Shown here piece after piece: positions 59,400-64,000 of a stretch of DNA of 64,000 nt; position 1 is the stretch's first letter; each line of letters opens with the position of its first letter. Source of the stretch: Desarmillaria ectypa (taxonomy: Eukaryota > Basidiomycota > Agaricomycetes > Agaricales > Physalacriaceae). Location: the NCBI GenBank assembly GCA_030407005.1, contig JAUDYN010000006.1, forward strand, positions 2,170,001 to 2,234,000, in the 5' to 3' direction. Position numbers and translations under genes: made by a program. The notes under the pieces were generated by a model, which was not told where the DNA came from, ran no database searches, and saw only the letters and a list, made by a program, of their open reading frames with translations.

Positions 59400-62300
59400 T
59401 GAGTCAGCAGACCCTCAGGACCCACAAAGTTCCTGGGATCCTCAAGATGGGCCACTATACTCTCTTGATATAGGGCACACTACTCTGAAGAAAAGCCATA
59501 TACTGCCAGACTCAGCCCAAGGAAAGGAGTTGGTCGAAATGCTGGTGTTGACAGATATTGTGACCATAGCAGAACCCAACTCTGATGACTATGTTGACAC
59601 CTCTGAAGAGGCTAGTACTATGACTTCTGCCCAGTCAGTGGTAGTGACAGCTGAAGAACAGGGAGGATCTGCTAGCACCCAGATGGTAAAGAGGGGGCAG
59701 TTTCACAGAACCACTATCATTGAAGTACCTGATGAAGAAGATGATATAGCCTTCCTAATTTGGAAAGCACAACAATTCCAATCAAGTTCACCAACCTTGA
59801 AACCCAAAACCATCAAAATCCTGCTGATCATGGGGGTACCCAACCATGTGTGGTACAAACCCTTCAGAGTCAACTGGACTCTATGAACCATCCATACCAC
59901 CAAGAACTTGGCAATTTCCAAAGCCACTCTCTCAACATGGGTTTATCCCAAATGACTCAGAGAGATCACCAATGAGCTCATAATGAGCTTAAATACTGCA
60001 GAGAGTCAAGCTCGAGAATAGCTCTACAAACTCTGTGAACTAATATGATATATCTATGGAACCAAGAGTTGAGGAAAAGACTTCATGGTGGATATCCAAT
60101 TGGCCCCTTGTATAGGAAAGAAAATCTTGTTTACTAAGATGTTGCTTGATAGTGGTTGCACAGGCAGTTCTATCAATTGATCTTTTGTTCAACAACATGA
60201 ACTAGACACCTGAAAATCTGCTGCCCCTATCCCAGTATACAATGCAGATGGAACCCACAACAAGATAGGTGATATCACTAAGTTCATAGAACTCTGAATG
60301 AATATTGGTGGCCACACCAAGCAAATCGACTTAGCAGTCACAGACCTAGGCTTCAAAACCATTTACTTGGGCCATAACTGACTTAAATGCCATAACCCAG
60401 TAATCAATTGGAAAACTGGAACAATGTTCTTCATGTGTTGTCAGTGCATGAAGAATCCAATCTCACTTCCTGACTCTGACAATGAAGACTGATGGGACAA
60501 GGAACTGGAGGATGGGGAAACCATTCTCACAGTCAATATGCAGGAAGAACTCATCATTTGAGCCACCCATCATGCAAATAAACTAGCAGTGGCTGCAAAT
60601 GCTGAAAAACCAAAGAAGACTTTTGAGGAGCTAGTACTGTCCCAGTATCAAAGCTTTAGAGATTTATTCTCCAAAGAAAGCTTTGACAAATTACCTGAAT
60701 GAAAACTATGGGACTATGCAATAGAATTAGTCTCTAACGTGAAGTCCACCTTGGATTGCAAGGTTTATCTGCTCAATTGAAATGAGCAAGAACAGCTTGA
60801 CAAGTTCTTAGATGAGAACTTAGACTCTGGGTGAATCCACCCTTTGAAATCCCTCTTTGCCTCTCCCTTCTTTTTTGTTAAAAAGAAGGATGGTTCCCTC
60901 CATCCCATTCAAGACTATGAGAAACTAAATAAGATGATGATAAAGAATTATTACCTTCTTCCCCTCATCTCAGAACTTATTGATAAGCTTCAAGAAGCCA
61001 AATAGTTCTCCAAGTTATATGTTAGATGGGGATATAATAATGTATGCATTCAAGACAGAGATGAAGAGAAGGCTGCTTTCCAAACCAACCAAGGTCTCTT
61101 TGAGCCTATAGTCATGTTTTTCAGCCTTACCAATTCACCAGCCTAATTTCAGTGGATGATGAATGACATATTTAAAGATCTTATTGCTGGAGGAAAAGTA
61201 ACCATCTACCTCAATGGTATTCTCATTTTCACTAAATCCCTTTCTGAATATCAAACCATCATATGCCAAGTTCTCCAATGGCTATGAGAAAACAAACTAT
61301 TCATTAAAGCCAAAAAATATGAATTCAAGGTACTGGAAACTGAATACTTAGGAGTCATCATCAGTGAAGATGCCATCCAAATGGATCCAGTCAAAGTTGC
61401 CAGAATAGCAGAGTGGCCTACCCCAACCAAGAAGAAGGAACTACAATCTTTTCTAGGATTCACAAACTTTTATCATAAATTCATATGTGATTATTCAAAG
61501 ATAGTTTGGCCACTCACACAGCTGACTGGCAAGGTCAACTGGACTTGGGGAATTGAGCAGGAATAGGTGTTCCTACAACTTAAAACCCTAATGATGACAA
61601 ATGTAGTCCTTATCATCCTCTTGGACAAGGGAAAGTTCCAAGTAGAAGTGGATTCAAGTGATGGAGCCATTGGTGCCATTCTAAGCCAAGAACAGAATGG
61701 CAAATGGAGGCCCATCACCTTCATGTCCAAAGCTCTAACCATTACCAAGCATAACTACAAAATCTATAACAAGGAGTTGCTAGCAATTATGCTCACTCTA
61801 GAAGAATGGCAACATTATCTGATGGACACTAAAGAAGTAATTGAAATCTGGACAGATCACCAAAACCTCCAGTACTTCCAAAAACCACAAAAGCTGAATT
61901 GCCAACAAGCTTGGTGGGTTACTGAACTAGCCGAATACCACTTCATCCTTCAGCATAAAGCCAGAACCACCAACAAAAAGGCAGACCTACTCAGCCAACA
62001 TGATGACTATGACCAAGGAAAAAAGGACAATCAAGACATTGTCATCCTTTCCCCAGAATGTTTTTGAGCACTTGTATTACCCACAACCAATAAACAGATC
62101 ATGTGGATAAGAGATGCAACTCAACAAAAGAAACAGTGAGATCAAGGGATTGAAAAATCCCTTAACTATGAATGAGGAATCATGCAAGAAGATGAAATAT
62201 TATGGTATGATGGATGCATTTATATCCCCAAAGATAAAATTCTGCAAGGTGAAATCATTGCCCAGCATCATGACCATATCATGGCAGGACATCCAGGCAT

Positions 62301-63770
62301 CATCAAAACCAAGGAGCTAATATTATAAGAATATTGGTGGCCTCAAATAAAAAGAGACATAAAAAGATACATCAAAGAATGTGAGACATGTCAGAGAACA
62401 AAAAGTGACATCTGGGCCAAGGCCAACCTCCTTCATCCAAACACAAGTCCCAACACCCTTTGGACCTATATCTCAGTCGATATGGTAACTGGTCTTCTAG
62501 AATCAGATAGGTATGACATATTACTCATCATCATGGATCAATTTTCCAAAAACATCCTTTTAATCCCTTGTCATGAAGAATTATCTGCTGAAGAATGAGC
62601 CCATATACTCTGAGACCATGTCTATACAAAGCATGGAATGCCCCAAGTTGTAATCTCAGACCAAGGACCCCAATTTATATCCACCTTCATAAAAGAGCTC
62701 TACTGGATGCTAAACATCATCTAGAACACATCCACTGCATACCACCCTCAGACCAATGGCCAAACTGAATGGGTCAATCAGGAAGTTGAGCAATATCTCT
62801 GAATCTTTATCAATCACTGACAAACAGACTGGGCTGAGTGGTTACCACTCGCTGAATTTTCCCACAACAATCAGGTACACTCAGCCACAGGAAAAAGTCT
62901 ATTTATAATCCTATATGGCAGAAATCCTCTTCTCCTTCCCAGTGCCATGCAAAAAGTTCTGTTTGCAAATCCAGCTGCCATGGAATTCACCAAAACCATG
63001 GTGCAAGTCCACAAGGAAGTTTATGAAGCTTTGAAAAAGGCAGCCATGCAGATGAAAGCACAATATGACAAGAATAAGCAACCAACTTGAGAATATCAAG
63101 CAGGTGATAAGGTATGGCTCGACACAGCCAACCTTCACCTTCCATGACCAAAGAAAAAGCTTGACAACAAATGAACAGGACCATTCAAGATCCTTGAAAA
63201 AACAGGGGCAGCAGCATACAAGCTCAAGCTACCATTCCATTGGAAGATACATTCCTGATTCAATGAAAAGTTGTTAACACTATACATGGCACCTTTATTT
63301 CCTAATCAACAACAACCATCACCACCCCCTCCTGACCTCATCGACAGTCAAGAAGAATATGAGATTGAAGAAGTGCTAGACTCCCAAACCCATCGAGTAC
63401 ATACCAAAAAGGGACAACTATCAAGAATTGTTGTAGACTATCTTGTCAAATGGAAAGAATGGACAAGAGAACACAATTCTTGGGTCTAAGAAACCAAGAT
63501 GGCTAATACCAAGGAAGCAATTGCAGCATACAAGACAGACATTGACTGTGGCATACAAAGTACCAAAATTATAACCAAGGACAAAGCAGTGGTCAAAGTA
63601 TTAGACTATGAATACTCTGGGAATGGCAATGTCACATACTTAGCTCAATGCAAGGATGGACTCTAAAAATAGATCATTAACCTGGATAAAGATATATGGA
63701 AATATTTGATTGATCAGTATTGGATCAGTCAAGCAGAATCACAATATGAAACCCCTAAAGAAGAACCTTA
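59400..63770 (+). pseudogene. element A pol: protease, RT, RNase H, integrase, chromodomain
   Basis: Protease DSG is at 60148..60156. RT runs about 60840-61250, with catalytic site YLNG at 61207..61218 where YLDD is expected. RNase H is about 61620-62000 (VEVDSSDGA, EIWTDHQNL). The integrase zinc region is near 62245-62400 (HHDHIMAGHPG, CETCQ) and the core near 62470-62780 (VDMVTG, ISDQGPQF, NGQTEWVNQEV). The chromodomain is about 63355-63490 (DYLVKWKEWTREHNSWV). Frequent TGA stops and no CpG-rich stretch. Not functional. Confidence 0.85.
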
Positions 63771-63803
63771 GCAGTCAGGATGACTGCTTTAACAAGGGGG
63801 TAA

Positions 63804-64000
63804 TGTTATGATTTTTCCATTATCTTATCTCATCCAATGTCATAATGCTTATGCACTGCTCATATTATCAATCACCCTCACTCATCCATCAATAACCTTA
63901 TTGATGCACCCATACTGTCACCTCAACCACCTCACCTGACCATAGTAGCACCCCTAAAACACTTCAACACATAGTTCATGCATTATACACACTTGGACAA
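63804..64000 (+). repeat. element A 3' LTR, first 197 bp
   Basis: Begins TGTTATGATTTTTCC after the purine tract; the window ends inside it. Matches 47593-47790. Confidence 0.92.

Larger units (their letters stand above)
47593..64000 (+). mobile_element. element A: Ty3/gypsy chromovirus, split, runs off window
   Basis: Plus-strand LTR retrotransposon. Its 5' LTR is 47593..47812 plus 56475..56658 (404 bp once the inserted element B and the duplicated 5 bp are removed). Its internal part is 56659..63803 and its 3' LTR begins at 63804. Primer-binding-site position starts TTAGTCAAAAGATA right after the LTR; a polypurine tract (AACAAGGGGGTAA) precedes the 3' LTR. Internal order: extra frame, gag, protease, RT, RNase H, integrase, chromodomain. 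Many in-frame stops show it is dead. The far target duplication lies outside the window. Confidence 0.9.

Noticed and set aside
47593..64000. UGA read as Trp or other recoding in the retroelements
   Set aside because: Most TGA codons fall at expected Arg positions and TGG is used normally for Trp in the same frames; CpG decay explains them better.
1..64000. CRISPR arrays, bacterial operons, riboswitches, rRNA genes
   Set aside because: None seen. The sequence is a eukaryotic nuclear region with spliceosomal introns; no regularly spaced repeats or rRNA-like segments were found.

Overview
The window is nuclear DNA of a filamentous basidiomycete fungus, most likely an Agaricomycete. Genes are dense and split by many 45-60 bp introns. 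A DUF6699 protein, a kinase-like protein of the mushroom type with no catalytic Asp, and chromodomain Ty3/gypsy elements all fit that group. Gene models below are my own splice reconstructions; where I give exon ends, phases were checked to keep the frame open.

1-23.6 kb is ordinary gene space. It holds the C-terminus of a WD40 (Tup1-like) protein, a kinase-like protein, a DUF6699 protein, kinetochore protein Sos7 divergent from a winged-helix/coiled-coil protein, a Ser/Pro-rich hypothetical, a cytochrome b561-type membrane protein, a kinesin divergent from an organellar-type asparaginyl-tRNA synthetase, spliceosomal SmD1, RNA polymerase subunit Rpb12 and a dimeric alpha/beta-barrel protein. 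The mitotic genes (Sos7, coiled-coil protein, kinesin) have MluI cell-cycle boxes in short divergent promoters.

24-47 kb mixes metabolic and secretory genes with decayed DNA: a ferric reductase pseudogene, a secreted GH25 muramidase, an L-fuconate dehydratase-like enolase-superfamily enzyme, COPII coat subunit Sec24 divergent from a coiled-coil protein, a secreted GH105-type hydrolase and a prenylated UBL3/MUB-type ubiquitin-fold protein. Several lower-confidence multi-exon models lie between them (about 20.4, 37.7, 41.5 and 45.6 kb).

47.6-64 kb is a three-layer nest of one LTR retrotransposon group. Element A (+ strand, running off the window end) has its 5' LTR cut by full-length element B (- strand, 8657 bp, 5-bp target duplication AGTTT). 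B's pol is cut in turn by a solo LTR (duplication ATCTG). Both elements are chromoviruses with gag, protease, RT, RNase H, integrase and a C-terminal chromodomain. Both carry an extra reading frame between the 5' LTR and gag with a membrane-spanning helix and a conserved downstream motif. Both are dead, with stops mostly at expected arginine codons and RT catalytic aspartates lost, as CpG decay would produce.

Two splicing oddities stand out: four GC-AG introns among about 77 modelled introns, and an 8-nt microexon in the muramidase gene.
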